Below are positions 9,129-17,763 of a stretch of DNA of 64,000 nucleotides, piece after piece (within the stretch, counting starts at the first letter, position 1; every line of letters starts with the position of its first letter). A program made the translations under genes and the position numbers. Under the pieces are notes generated by a model. The model had not been told where the DNA came from. It ran no database searches and saw only the letters and a program-made list of their open reading frames with translations. Source of the DNA: Azospirillum doebereinerae (GTDB lineage Bacteria; Pseudomonadota; Alphaproteobacteria; Azospirillales; Azospirillaceae); the NCBI RefSeq assembly GCF_003989665.1, contig NZ_RZIJ01000029.1, positions 1 through 64,000 of the forward strand. The letters run 5' to 3'.

Positions 9129-9239
9129 AGCCCTTCTCCCCTTGCGGGAGAAGGGTTGGGATGAGGGGTATTCCGCCGAAGGCGGAAGAATTTGCGGCAC
9201 CCCTCACCCCAACCCCTCTCCCGCAAGGGGAGAGGGGCT
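9129..9239. repeat. Family-2 palindromic element, copy B
   Basis: Inverted arms starting AGCCCTTCTCCCCTTGCGGG at 9129, with the complement ending at 9239, around a short AT-richer centre that includes TTCCGCCGAAGGCGGAA. It lies between the convergent 8120 transporter gene and putA and could work as a bidirectional terminator. A second copy of this family is at 29521-29627. Confidence 0.65.
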
Positions 9240-9274
9240 TCTAAGCGCGTATGGGAGGGGCACCCGCCCCCCGA

Positions 9275-12200
9275 TCAATCCTCTTCGAGCGACACCAGCG
9301 AGGTGTTGCCGCCGGCCGCCGTGGTGTTGACGGTCAGCGTGCGCTCCGCCGCGAAGCGGGTGAGGTAGCGCGGGCCGCCGGCCTTCGGGCCGGTCCCCGA
9401 CAGCCCCTCGCCGCCGAAGGGCTGCACCCCCACCACCGCGCCGATCATGTTGCGGTTGACGTAGATGTTGCCGACCGGCATGCGCTCCGCCACCTTGCGG
9501 GCGGTGCGGTCGATGCGGGTGTGGACGCCCAGCGTCAGTCCGTAGCCGGTGGTCTCGATGGCCTCCAGCACGCTGTCCAGCTTGTCGCCCTTGAAGCGGA
9601 TCACGTGCAGGACCGGGCCGAACACCTCGCGCTCCAGCCGGTCGAGCCGGTCGATCTCGAAGGCGTGCGGGGCGAGGAAGCTGCCATTGGCGCAAGACGG
9701 GGGCAGAACGCCCTCGAACAGGGTCGTCGCCTCGCGCTTCATTTTCTCGACATGCTGGCGCAGCACGCCCAGCGCCTCGCGGTCGATGACCGGGCCGACG
9801 TCGGTGGTCAGCAGGGCCGGGTCGCCGACGCGCAGCTCGGCGGCGGCGCCCTTCAGCATCTCGATCACCTTTGGCGCGATGCCGTCCTGCACGAACAGCA
9901 CCCGCAAGGCCGAGCAGCGCTGCCCGGCGGAGCGGAAGGCGCTGGTCACCACGTCGTCCACCACCTGCTCGGGCAGGGCGGAGTTGTCGACCAGCATGGC
10001 GTTCTGCCCGCCGGTCTCGGCGATGAAGGGCACGATGGGGCCGCCGCGCGTCGCCAGCGTCCGGTTGATGAGGTGCGCCGTGTCGGTCGAGCCGGTGAAG
10101 GCGACGCCCGCGACCCGGCGGTCCGACACCAGCCTGCCGCCCACCGTGGCGCCGTCGCCCGGCAGCAGGTGCAGCACCTCCGGCGGCACGCCCGCTTCCA
10201 GCAGGAGGCGGACGGCGGCCGCCGCGATCAGCGGGGTCTGCTCGGCCGGCTTGGCGATGACCGAGTTGCCGGCGACCAGCGCGGCGGCGACCTGACCCAT
10301 GAAGATCGCCAGCGGGAAGTTCCACGGGCTGATGCAGACGAACACCCCGCGCCCGGTCAGGCGCAGCTCGTTGCGCTCGCCGGTCGGGCCGGGCATCGTC
10401 ATCGGCGCGAAATCGGCGCAGGCGCGGGTGGCGTAGTAGCGGCAGAAGTCCACCGCCTCGCGCAGCTCGGCGATGGCGTCGGGCAGCACCTTTCCGCCCT
10501 CGCGGGTCAGCAGGGCCAGCAGGTCGTTGCGGTTGCGCTCCATCAGGTCGGCGGCGCGGGTCAGGCAGTCGGCGCGCTGCACGACCGGCCGGGCGGCCCA
10601 GGCGCGGTGACCGGCGGTGGCCAGCGCCAGCGCGCGCTCCACGTCGTTGGCCCCGGAATCCAGCACTGTGCCGACGCGGCGCGCGTTGTCGGACGGGTCG
10701 GCGACGGACCGGGCATTGCCCTCCGGCGTCAGCCCGCCGACGATCGGGCCGGCGGTCCAGGACTTGGCGAAGGCGGTCTCCATGCCGGCCAGCAGCGGGC
10801 CGACCACGGTGGGATCGCTGAGGTCGGCGCCCTCGCTGTTCAGCCGCTCGGCGCCGTAGAGGTCCTTGGGCAACGGGATGCGCGGGTGCGGCTTGACCGA
10901 AAGACCGGCGATGCGGGCGACCGGGTCGGCGACGATGTCGGCCACCGGCACCTGCTCGTCCTGGATGCGGTTGACGAAGGAGGAGTTGGCGCCGTTCTCC
11001 AGCAGGCGGCGGACCAGATAGGCCAGCAGATCCTCGTGGCTGCCGACGGGGGCGTAGACGCGCACCGGCATCTCCGGCCCGACGATCTGGTGGTAGAGCG
11101 GCTCGCCCATGCCGTGCAGGCGCTGGAACTCGAAGCCCGTGCGGTCGCCGGCCATCTCCAGCACCGAGGCGACGGTGTGGGCGTTGTGGGTGGCGAACAT
11201 CGGGTGGAACACGTCCCGCCGGCCCAGCAGCTTGCGCGCGCAGGCCAGATAGGACACGTCGGTCGAGGCCTTGCGGGTGAACACCGGGTAGGCGTCCAAG
11301 CCCCGCTCCTGCCCGCGCTTGATCTCGCTGTCCCAATAGGCGCCCTTGACCAGCCGGATCATCAGCTTGCGCCCGACCCGCGCCGCGAGGTTGCCCAGCC
11401 AGTCGATCACCGGCAGGGCGCGCTTCTGGTAGGCCTGCACCGCCAACCCGAAGCCCTCCCAGCCGTCGAGCGACGGGTCGGCGAACACCGCCTCGATCAC
11501 GTCGAGCGACAGGTCGAGCCGGTCGGCCTCCTCGGCGTCCACCGTCAGGTGGATGCCCGCCGCCTTGGCCTTCTGCGCGAGGACGAGCAGGCGGGGGCAC
11601 AGCTCCGCCATCACGCGGCCCTGCTGGGCGATCTCGTAGCGCGGGTGGATGGCCGACAGCTTCACCGAGATGCCGGGGCTGGTGAGCATGCTGCGGGTGC
11701 CGCGCGCCTTGCCGATGGAGTCGATGGCGCGGGCGTAGGTCTCCTGGTAGCGGTCGGCGTCGGCCTGGGTGCGCGCCGCCTCGCCCAGCATGTCGTAGGA
11801 ATAGCGGTAGCCGAGCTTCTCGGGCTCGCGGGCGCGGTCCAGCGCCTCCTCGATGGTGCGGCCCATGACGAACTGGCGGCCGAGGATGCGCATCGCCTGC
11901 ATCATCGCCTGCCGGATCACCGGCTCGCCGGCCCGGCTCACCAGCCGGTCGAGCAGCCCGGCTGGCTGGCGCTGGTCGGTGTCGTCCAGCCGCACCACCT
12001 TGCCGGTCAGCATCAAGGCCCAGGTGGAAGCGTTGACGAACAGGCTGTCGGCCTTGCCGAGATGGCGGGTCCAGTCGGCGCCGCCGATCTTGTCGCGGAT
12101 CAGGCTGTCGGCGGTCTCGGCGTCGGGGATGCGCAGCAGCGCCTCGGCGAGGCACATCAGGGCCACGCCCTCCTTGGTGGACAGCCCGAACTCCTGCAAG

Positions 12201-12409
12201 AATGCGTCGAGCGCGCCGAAGCGCGGCCGGGTCTCCCGCACCTTCTCCACCAGCCGGGCGGCGCTGTCCATCACGCGGCGGCGCGCCTCGGGCGGCAGCG
12301 AGGCGGCCTGGATCAGCCCGTCGACCACCCGCGCCTCGTCGGCCCGGTAGGCGGCGGTGATGGCGGCGCGGTCCGGACGCAGGGCGGGGAACTCGGCGTG
12401 TGCAGGCAT
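9275..12409 (-). CDS. putA: Bifunctional proline dehydrogenase / L-glutamate gamma-semialdehyde dehydrogenase
   Basis: A 1044-residue PutA that oxidises proline to glutamate in two channelled steps. The N-terminal half is the FAD-dependent proline dehydrogenase barrel (GISVKLSAIHPRY, LMIRLVKGAYWDSEIKR). The second half is the NAD+-dependent aldehyde dehydrogenase, with GFTGSTDTAH and the catalytic cysteine Cys832 in SAGQRCSALR. It lacks the ribbon-helix-helix DNA-binding domain of E. coli PutA and is of the short, non-regulatory type. The ATG at 12409 is chosen; upstream extension to 12643 would run through the divergent promoter and into putR. The neighbouring Lrp-type gene is the expected regulator. 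Little ribosome-binding signal is visible. Confidence 0.96.
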   Translation of the reverse strand: MPAHAEFPALRPDRAAITAAYRADEARVVDGLIQAASLPPEARRRVMDSAARLVEKVRETRPRFGALDAFLQEFGLSTKEGVALMCLAEALLRIPDAETADSLIRDKIGGADWTRHLGKADSLFVNASTWALMLTGKVVRLDDTDQRQPAGLLDRLVSRAGEPVIRQAMMQAMRILGRQFVMGRTIEEALDRAREPEKLGYRYSYDMLGEAARTQADADRYQETYARAIDSIGKARGTRSMLTSPGISVKLSAIHPRYEIAQQGRVMAELCPRLLVLAQKAKAAGIHLTVDAEEADRLDLSLDVIEAVFADPSLDGWEGFGLAVQAYQKRALPVIDWLGNLAARVGRKLMIRLVKGAYWDSEIKRGQERGLDAYPVFTRKASTDVSYLACARKLLGRRDVFHPMFATHNAHTVASVLEMAGDRTGFEFQRLHGMGEPLYHQIVGPEMPVRVYAPVGSHEDLLAYLVRRLLENGANSSFVNRIQDEQVPVADIVADPVARIAGLSVKPHPRIPLPKDLYGAERLNSEGADLSDPTVVGPLLAGMETAFAKSWTAGPIVGGLTPEGNARSVADPSDNARRVGTVLDSGANDVERALALATAGHRAWAARPVVQRADCLTRAADLMERNRNDLLALLTREGGKVLPDAIAELREAVDFCRYYATRACADFAPMTMPGPTGERNELRLTGRGVFVCISPWNFPLAIFMGQVAAALVAGNSVIAKPAEQTPLIAAAAVRLLLEAGVPPEVLHLLPGDGATVGGRLVSDRRVAGVAFTGSTDTAHLINRTLATRGGPIVPFIAETGGQNAMLVDNSALPEQVVDDVVTSAFRSAGQRCSALRVLFVQDGIAPKVIEMLKGAAAELRVGDPALLTTDVGPVIDREALGVLRQHVEKMKREATTLFEGVLPPSCANGSFLAPHAFEIDRLDRLEREVFGPVLHVIRFKGDKLDSVLEAIETTGYGLTLGVHTRIDRTARKVAERMPVGNIYVNRNMIGAVVGVQPFGGEGLSGTGPKAGGPRYLTRFAAERTLTVNTTAAGGNTSLVSLEED

Positions 12410-12548
12410 GGGGGCGATCCATCGCGGATGTGGTGAAGATAATTCAGTATAGAAAGAACGACGCCGATGATGGTACGTTTGATAAGGGAACGAACGGAAT
12501 TTACTCCTTAATAGCAAGAATTCAGCCGAAGAAAGTTCAGATCGCACC
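12410..12548. promoter_or_regulatory. Divergent putA/putR promoter region
   Basis: An AT-rich stretch of 139 bp between divergent genes. On the minus strand a TATACT -10-like hexamer (plus strand AGTATA at 12446-12451) faces putA without a good -35, which would suit activator dependence. On the plus strand TTGATA at 12479-12484 could be a putR -35. PutR is expected to bind here; no clean Lrp-type palindrome was identified. Confidence 0.45.
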
Positions 12549-13028
12549 GTGGACCGCAACCTCGACCCCACCGACCTGAAGATCCTGCGCGAATTGCAGG
12601 AGGACGGGCGCCTCAGCAACGTCGAGCTGGCGCGCCGCATCAACCTCAGCCCGGCCGCCTGCCTGGAGCGGGTGAAGCGGTTGCAGAACGACGGGGTGAT
12701 CCAGCGCTACGTGGCGCTGCTCGACCCGCACCGGCTCGACGCCGGGATGCTGGTCTTCGTGGAGGTCGTGCTCGACCGCACCACCCCGGACAATTTCGAC
12801 GACTTCAAGAGCACGGTCCTGCGCATGCCGCAGATCATGGAGTGCCACATGGTGGCCGGCGGCTTCGACTATCTGGTCAAGGCCCGCGTGCGCGACATGA
12901 ACGAGTATCGGCTGTTTCTGGGCGAACTGCTGTCCACCGCACGCGGCGTGCGCGAGACCCACACCTACGCGGTGATGGAGGAGGTCAAGAGCGTCACCGC
13001 CATCCCACTCGACGGGCTGATCCGCTGA
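12549..13028 (+). CDS. putR: Lrp/AsnC-family regulator, proline-responsive PutR
   Basis: A 159-residue Lrp/AsnC regulator beginning with GTG. The N-terminal helix-turn-helix (about residues 5-60) has LDPTDLKILRELQEDGRLSN and INLSPAACLERVKRL; the C-terminal RAM domain (about 65-150) has GGFDYLVKARVRDMNEY. It is divergent from putA across 139 bases. In Rhodobacter and Agrobacterium the Lrp-type gene in this place (PutR) activates putA in response to proline, so the same role is inferred. Confidence 0.9.
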   Translation: MDRNLDPTDLKILRELQEDGRLSNVELARRINLSPAACLERVKRLQNDGVIQRYVALLDPHRLDAGMLVFVEVVLDRTTPDNFDDFKSTVLRMPQIMECHMVAGGFDYLVKARVRDMNEYRLFLGELLSTARGVRETHTYAVMEEVKSVTAIPLDGLIR

Positions 13029-13305
13029 GGCCCCGGCCCGCCGACTCTGGCGCAAGCCCCAAGACGGCGTCCAAGACAGGCGGGGCCGTTCCACGCCGGG
13101 ACAATGCCCTTTTCCCTCCTCAAAAGCACGAGCCTCTCGTTTCATGGAGAGGAATATTCCCGCCAATGGGAAGATCAGCCCACGGCGGCGATTCTTCTCG
13201 TTGCAAATCCGTACGGAAAACGCCCTTGACCGCCTGTTTGCATCAAAAGTACGATTGTTTGACGCGAGAAAACGCGCATGAAATCATCGAAAGAGAGTGC
13301 GCCGA

Positions 13306-13611
13306 ATGACTGATGGTGTGGAAGTTGCTCTTCCGAACGCGGTTGACGTTCACGTGGCCTCCGAAGACGGCCTTCTTCTTGTGTCGAACGCGACCGCTGT
13401 CGTGATCACCGCCAGCATCGGCGCGATCACGGTGAAGGTCAACGTGGACCGGGAACGCCCGGCCTTCGTGGAAGGCGCCCATTACAGCGTCGGCGGCCAG
13501 TTGAACGGCAAGGGCGAATTCGCCCTGCCCAAGGCGGTGTTCAAGGGCTATGGCCTCGGCCCCGACGACCATGTGGCCTCGTTCCTCGGTCAGGTCGTCG
13601 TTCCGAAATAA
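13306..13611 (+). CDS. Hypothetical small protein
   Basis: A 101-residue protein I do not recognise. It has no signal peptide, membrane segment or cysteine. Alternating hydrophobic residues (VEVALPNAVDVHV, AVVITASIGAITVKVNV) predict a small beta-rich fold. The ATG at 13306 follows a purine-rich AAAGAGAG stretch; a GTG nine bases upstream is less likely. It stands alone, 277 bases after putR, in a noticeably less GC-rich upstream region, and is closed by a strong terminator. Confidence 0.65.
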   Translation: MTDGVEVALPNAVDVHVASEDGLLLVSNATAVVITASIGAITVKVNVDRERPAFVEGAHYSVGGQLNGKGEFALPKAVFKGYGLGPDDHVASFLGQVVVPK

Positions 13612-13634
13612 CGCGGCCCCGCAACCGGCCGATG

Positions 13635-13668
13635 AAAACGCCCTGCGGTGCCGTCCGCGGGGCGTTTT
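13635..13668 (+). terminator. Rho-independent terminator after the 13306 gene
   Basis: A stem of 14 pairs (arms AAAACGCCCTGCGG at 13635-13648 and CCGCGGGGCGTTTT at 13655-13668, one G-T pair) around a TGCCGT loop. The A-rich and T-rich ends let it act in both directions. Confidence 0.85.
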
Positions 13669-13969
13669 GCCGTTCCGGACCGTCTGCCCGCTGCCGTTCC
13701 TGCGGTCGATAGACTCCGAAGCGATTCCCGTTTTGCAGAGGTTTGTTCTTTCCAGACGCAAAATGCGAGGGAAGGAAGCGCCCCCGGTTCCAAATTTTCC
13801 GGCGCGCGCCGTGCGTTTCCATATCTTTATGGTTGCGGTCCCAACGGTATGGCGCTTGCATTTGGACCGAACCGGTCGTGCCGGGGATGGTTCGTGTCGG
13901 AAACGCTTCGCGATACGATCCCGCCTCCCGGCACAGGCTTGCGGGAAAACGGGGAAGCAGGACAGAATC
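13669..13969 (+). other. Non-coding leader region of the chemoreceptor gene
   Basis: About 300 bases without a credible gene. It is less GC-rich than its surroundings (TTTTGCAGAGG, CCATATCTTTATGG) and must hold the promoter of the chemoreceptor. I see no convincing sigma-70 or sigma-28 promoter. A GG-N10-GC pair at 13846-13859 is only a weak sigma-54-like match. Confidence 0.4.
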
Positions 13970-16945
13970 ATGCGCGTCAACGAACCGATCACCGACACCG
14001 AGATCCTTCTGACCGATGGCGTGCCGCTCGTTTCCCGCACCGACACCGGCGGCCGGATCACCTTCGTGAACGCGGCCTTCGCGGCCATCAGCGGCTTCAC
14101 CGAGGAGGAACTGCTGGGCGCTCCCCACAACCTCGTGCGCCATCCCCACATGCCCAAGGAGGCCTTCGCCGATTTGTGGGCGACGGTCAAGGCGGGCGAT
14201 CCCTGGGAGGGTCTGGTGAAGAACCGGACCAAGGGGGGCGATTTCTATTGGGTGCGGGCCAACGTCACGCCGGTGGTCGAGAACGGGGCGGTGACGGGCT
14301 ACGTCTCGATTCGCTCCAAGCCGTCGCGCGACGAGGTCGCGGCGGCGGAGACGCTCTACGCCGCGCTGCGCGCGGGCAAGGCCAAGGTCGACCTGTCGCG
14401 CGGCGAGCCGGTCGCGCGCGGGATGCGCCGTCGCCTCGCCGCCGCCGGGTCGAGCATCGGTGGGCGGCTGTCCGCCATCTTCGCCCTGCTGATCCTGGCG
14501 ATGCTGCTGGTCGGCGGGCTGGGGCTGGGCGGCATGGCGGAGTCCAACTCCGCGCTGAAGCGCGTCTACGCCGACCGCACGGTCGCCGCCGGCAAGTTGG
14601 GCGACATCCTGGCGCGCATGGCCGAGACCCGGCAACTCGTGACCTTCCTGATCCTCGACACCCGCGACGGCGCCGAGCCGAAGATCGTCGCCGACCGGAT
14701 CAGGCAGGTCGAGGCCAACATCGAGAGCATCGGCGGGCTGTGGGGCGAGTTCAAGGCGACCGCGCAGTCGCCCGAACAGGCCGCCATCGCCCAGCGCTTC
14801 GAGGACCAGCGCGGGCGTTTCGTGCGCGACGGGCTGAAGCCGGCGCTGGACTTCGCCAAGGCGGGCGACGCCCTGCCGCTGGAGACGCATGTCCGCCGCA
14901 AGGTGCTGCCGCTGTTCGACCTCGCCTACGCGACCAACCGAGAGCTTCTGGCCCGCCAACTGGCGTCGGCGCAGGCCGAATCGGCGCAAGCCGAGAGCGA
15001 CTTCGACAGCCGCGTGGTCGAGATCTCCATCGCGGCCGTCGTCGCGGCGCTCGGCGCCGGGCTGCTCGGGCTGGTGCTGCTGCGCACGGTGCGGCGCCCG
15101 CTGCGCAGCCTGGAGGGCAGCTTCGGGCAGATCGCGCGTGGCGACCTCGTCAGCCCGCTGGCGCCCATCGGCGTGCCGGAGTTCAAGCGCGTGGCGTCCG
15201 AGTTGCGGGCGATGCGCGCCAAGCTCGCCTACGGGCAGCACGAGAAGCAGGAGATGGAGGCCCGGCAGAAGGATCTGACCCGGCAGGCCCTGCTGGAGAC
15301 CTGCAAGGCCATCGAAAGCGACCTCGACGCCACCTGGGTCGGGGTGGAGCAGGCGGGCCAGCGCGCCGGGGCCGGGTTGCAGACCCTGATGGACTCGCTG
15401 GGCGTGGTCCGCGAGAACACCGTGGTCGTCTCGGCCGCCTCGGAACAGGCGAGCGCCAACGCCGCCTCCGTCGCCGCCGCGACCGAGGAGTTGAACTCCG
15501 CCGGGCACGAGATCGCCCGGCAGGCGGCGCGCTCCAGCGAGGTGGCGCGCAAGGCGGTGGACAGCGCGCGGGATTCGGCGGCGGCCATCGAGCGGATGGA
15601 GGTCGCGACCGAGCAGATCGGCAAGGTCGCCAGCCTGATCAACGAGATCGCCGGCCAGACCAACCTGCTGGCGCTCAACGCCACCATCGAGGCGGCGCGC
15701 GCGGGGGAAGCCGGCAAGGGCTTCGCGGTGGTGGCTGGCGAGGTGAAGAATCTGGCCGGGCAGACCGCCAAGGCGACCGGCGACATCGCTCACCAGATCC
15801 AGGAACTCAAGCAGGCGGTGGACGGCAGCGTGTCGTCCATCCGGACCGTCATCGCCGTCATCCAGGAGATCGACGAGGCCGCCACCGCCACCGCCGCCGC
15901 GGTGGAGGAGCAATCGGCCGCCAACGGCGAGATCGGCCGCAGCGCCACCAACTCGGCCGGCGGCGCCTCGCAGGTGTCGGGCAGCGTGCTGCGCATCCGC
16001 GACCAGGCCGACGAGATCACCGGCGTCGCGATGGACGTCAGCCGCCGCATGACCGACACGCAGACCGCCGTGTCCGACCTGAAGCGGCGCCTGGTCATCG
16101 CGCTGCGCCAGTCGGTGGCCGGCGACCGCCGGACCTCCGACCGCATCCCCTGCGAGGAGGCGGTCACCCTGGCGATTGGGAGGGCGATCGGCGGAGAGCG
16201 CAAGTCCACCACCATGCTGGATCTGTCGCTGGACGGGCTGCTGCTCGACCCCAAGGGGCTGCCGGAACTGACCGAGCAGACGCGGGTGACGGTGTCCCTG
16301 CGCGACGCGGGCGATCTGCCCGCCGTCATCGCCGGGCACAGCGACCTCGGCCTGCATCTGGCCTTCCGCAACCTGTCCGAACCGCAGACCGAGGCGTTGG
16401 AGACGCATTACCGCAAGCTGGTCGAGGCCGACACCCCCTTCATCAAGACCGCGCAGGACGCGGCGGCGGCGCTGACCAAGGCGCTGGAGTCGGGCTTGGC
16501 GACCGGCGCCATCAGCGAGGCGGCGCTGTTCTCGACCGAGCTGACCACGATCCCCGGCACGGCGCCGGAGCAGCACCTGTCCCCCTTCACCGAGCTGACC
16601 GACCGGCTGTTCCCGGCGATCCAGGAATCGGTTCTGGGCTCGAACCCGCGCTTCCAGTTCTGCGCGGCGGTCAACAGCATCGGCTACCTGCCGACCCACA
16701 ACGCCCGCTATTCCGAACCGCAGCGGCCGGGCGAGACGGACTGGAACGCGGCGCACAGCCGCAACCGGCGGGTCTTCGCCGACCGCTCCGGTCTGGCGGC
16801 GGCGCGCAACACGCGGCCCTTCCTGCTGCAATCCTACCGACGCGACATGGGCGGCGGGCAGATGGTGCGGCTGAAGGAGGTCGACGCCCCGATCGTCGTC
16901 CGTGGCCGTCACTGGGGAAGCCTGCGGCTGGCCTATCGGGCGTGA
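13970..16945 (+). CDS. Methyl-accepting chemotaxis protein with PAS, 4-helix sensor, HAMP, MCP, PilZ and extra C-terminal domain
   Basis: A 991-residue chemoreceptor. Order: cytoplasmic Aer-like PAS domain (about 10-120), membrane helix (about 165-185), periplasmic four-helix-type sensor (about 190-345), membrane helix (about 350-372), HAMP, and an MCP signalling hairpin whose tip reads EIAGQTNLLALNATIEAARAG. Then follows a PilZ domain with both c-di-GMP motifs, R721xxxR725 and D751xSxxG756. The last 180 residues form a further domain rich in conserved polar residues (NARYSEPQ, SRNRRVF, SYRRDMGGGQ, RGRHWGSLRLAY), also seen at the end of some other proteobacterial MCPs. It probably signals to CheA/CheW at the membrane and senses energy or redox state and c-di-GMP. 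The ATG at 13970 is chosen because upstream sequence in frame has no domain match. Confidence 0.9.
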   Translation: MRVNEPITDTEILLTDGVPLVSRTDTGGRITFVNAAFAAISGFTEEELLGAPHNLVRHPHMPKEAFADLWATVKAGDPWEGLVKNRTKGGDFYWVRANVTPVVENGAVTGYVSIRSKPSRDEVAAAETLYAALRAGKAKVDLSRGEPVARGMRRRLAAAGSSIGGRLSAIFALLILAMLLVGGLGLGGMAESNSALKRVYADRTVAAGKLGDILARMAETRQLVTFLILDTRDGAEPKIVADRIRQVEANIESIGGLWGEFKATAQSPEQAAIAQRFEDQRGRFVRDGLKPALDFAKAGDALPLETHVRRKVLPLFDLAYATNRELLARQLASAQAESAQAESDFDSRVVEISIAAVVAALGAGLLGLVLLRTVRRPLRSLEGSFGQIARGDLVSPLAPIGVPEFKRVASELRAMRAKLAYGQHEKQEMEARQKDLTRQALLETCKAIESDLDATWVGVEQAGQRAGAGLQTLMDSLGVVRENTVVVSAASEQASANAASVAAATEELNSAGHEIARQAARSSEVARKAVDSARDSAAAIERMEVATEQIGKVASLINEIAGQTNLLALNATIEAARAGEAGKGFAVVAGEVKNLAGQTAKATGDIAHQIQELKQAVDGSVSSIRTVIAVIQEIDEAATATAAAVEEQSAANGEIGRSATNSAGGASQVSGSVLRIRDQADEITGVAMDVSRRMTDTQTAVSDLKRRLVIALRQSVAGDRRTSDRIPCEEAVTLAIGRAIGGERKSTTMLDLSLDGLLLDPKGLPELTEQTRVTVSLRDAGDLPAVIAGHSDLGLHLAFRNLSEPQTEALETHYRKLVEADTPFIKTAQDAAAALTKALESGLATGAISEAALFSTELTTIPGTAPEQHLSPFTELTDRLFPAIQESVLGSNPRFQFCAAVNSIGYLPTHNARYSEPQRPGETDWNAAHSRNRRVFADRSGLAAARNTRPFLLQSYRRDMGGGQMVRLKEVDAPIVVRGRHWGSLRLAYRA

Positions 16946-16952
16946 AAAGCAA

Positions 16953-17097
16953 GGGGGTGTCGGCTCCGGATGCCCCCTCCCCATCCCTCCCCCGCTTCGC
17001 GGGAGAGGGGGCTGGAGCTTTGCAAGGGGCCAGCGGCAGGTCCCTCTCCCGCGAAGCGGGGGAGGGTCAGGGAGGGGGTGTCGAAGCCGACACCCCC
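16953..17097. repeat. Family-1 palindromic element, copy C
   Basis: The clearest copy: perfect 13-bp terminal inverted repeats GGGGGTGTCGGCT (16953-16965) and AGCCGACACCCCC (17085-17097) enclose nested GC hairpins. The central core GGAGCTTTGCAA is in reverse orientation to copy A. It lies between the convergent chemoreceptor and TetR genes, two bases from the TetR stop. Confidence 0.72.
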
Positions 17098-17098
17098 C

Positions 17099-17665
17099 TC
17101 ACGACCCAACCCGCTCCGGCACCAGCACGGCCCCGCAGATCGTCCGCACCGTCTCGGCCCGCTCCGCCGCCGAATTGCTCGCCAGCAGCCCTTGTCCGAA
17201 GGCGAAGGCGTAGAACAGGTAGGCGCGGGCGAAGGACTGGTCGGGCGGCAGGCCCAGCGCCGCGAACAGATCGCCGACGCAGCGCAGCCGTTCCCGGTCC
17301 ACCTCCGCGATGATGCCTTCCGCCTCGGGCGCCCGGCGCGCCCAGTCGCGCACCGCCAGCTCGATCGCCATGCCGCGCGGGTTGCTGCCGTTGTAGAGCG
17401 CCAGCAGGTCGTGCAACTGCTTGGTCGGCTCGCGGCCGTCCAGCCGGGTCTGTTCCTTGATCGCGGCGATGCGCCCCTGCTTCCAACTGTCGAGCAGCGC
17501 GTCGAGCAGCTCGGTCCGGTCGCGGAAATGCCAGTAGAAGCTGCCCTTGGTGACCTTCAGCTTCTTCGCCAGCAATTCGATCCGCACCTGATCGACGCCG
17601 CCCTCGGCCAGCGCCGAAAAGGCGGCGGTCAGCCAGGAGTCGCGGGTTTTCGTTTTTGGTTCCAT
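17099..17665 (-). CDS. TetR/AcrR-family transcriptional regulator
   Basis: A 188-residue TetR-family repressor. The N-terminal helix-turn-helix (about residues 8-55) reads LAKKLKVTKGSFYWHFRDRTELLDALL, typical of the family; the C-terminal helical ligand domain is not diagnostic. An AGGAACGG sequence lies upstream of the ATG. It is downstream of, and on the same strand as, the IclR-synthetase fusion (98-base gap) and may be co-transcribed with it. Its target is not evident; regulation of acyl-CoA metabolism nearby is a guess. Confidence 0.88.
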   Translation of the reverse strand: MEPKTKTRDSWLTAAFSALAEGGVDQVRIELLAKKLKVTKGSFYWHFRDRTELLDALLDSWKQGRIAAIKEQTRLDGREPTKQLHDLLALYNGSNPRGMAIELAVRDWARRAPEAEGIIAEVDRERLRCVGDLFAALGLPPDQSFARAYLFYAFAFGQGLLASNSAAERAETVRTICGAVLVPERVGS

Positions 17666-17763
17666 CGCCGCCGTTCACCGTTCCTCGCCCTGGACGATCT
17701 ATAGCCGAGAAGGAGCCGGTTGGGCAGCGTCGCCGCCCGTTTCCCGCCCCCTTCGCCGCCCCG

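Noticed and set aside
9275-12409. PutA as its own repressor
   Set aside because: There is no ribbon-helix-helix domain at the N-terminus; the divergent Lrp-type gene is the better regulator.
9251-12436. A very long open frame antisense to putA (over 1000 codons), and similar long antisense frames over fds, pel and liu genes
   Set aside because: Translations are Gly/Arg/His-rich low-complexity strings without domain motifs; they arise from high GC and codon bias opposite genuine genes.
13846-13859. Sigma-54 promoter for the chemoreceptor gene (GG at 13846-13847, GC at 13858-13859)
   Set aside because: Only the GG-N10-GC skeleton and TTGCA match; the TGGCAC part of the -24 element is poor.
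17666-17763. Possibility that the missing C-terminal domain of the IclR-synthetase fusion is present in another frame (frameshift)
   Set aside because: Only 98 bases separate its stop from the TetR gene, too few for the roughly 100-residue domain, and no GYRI/IGPxE-like motif or catalytic lysine motif appears in the other frames.
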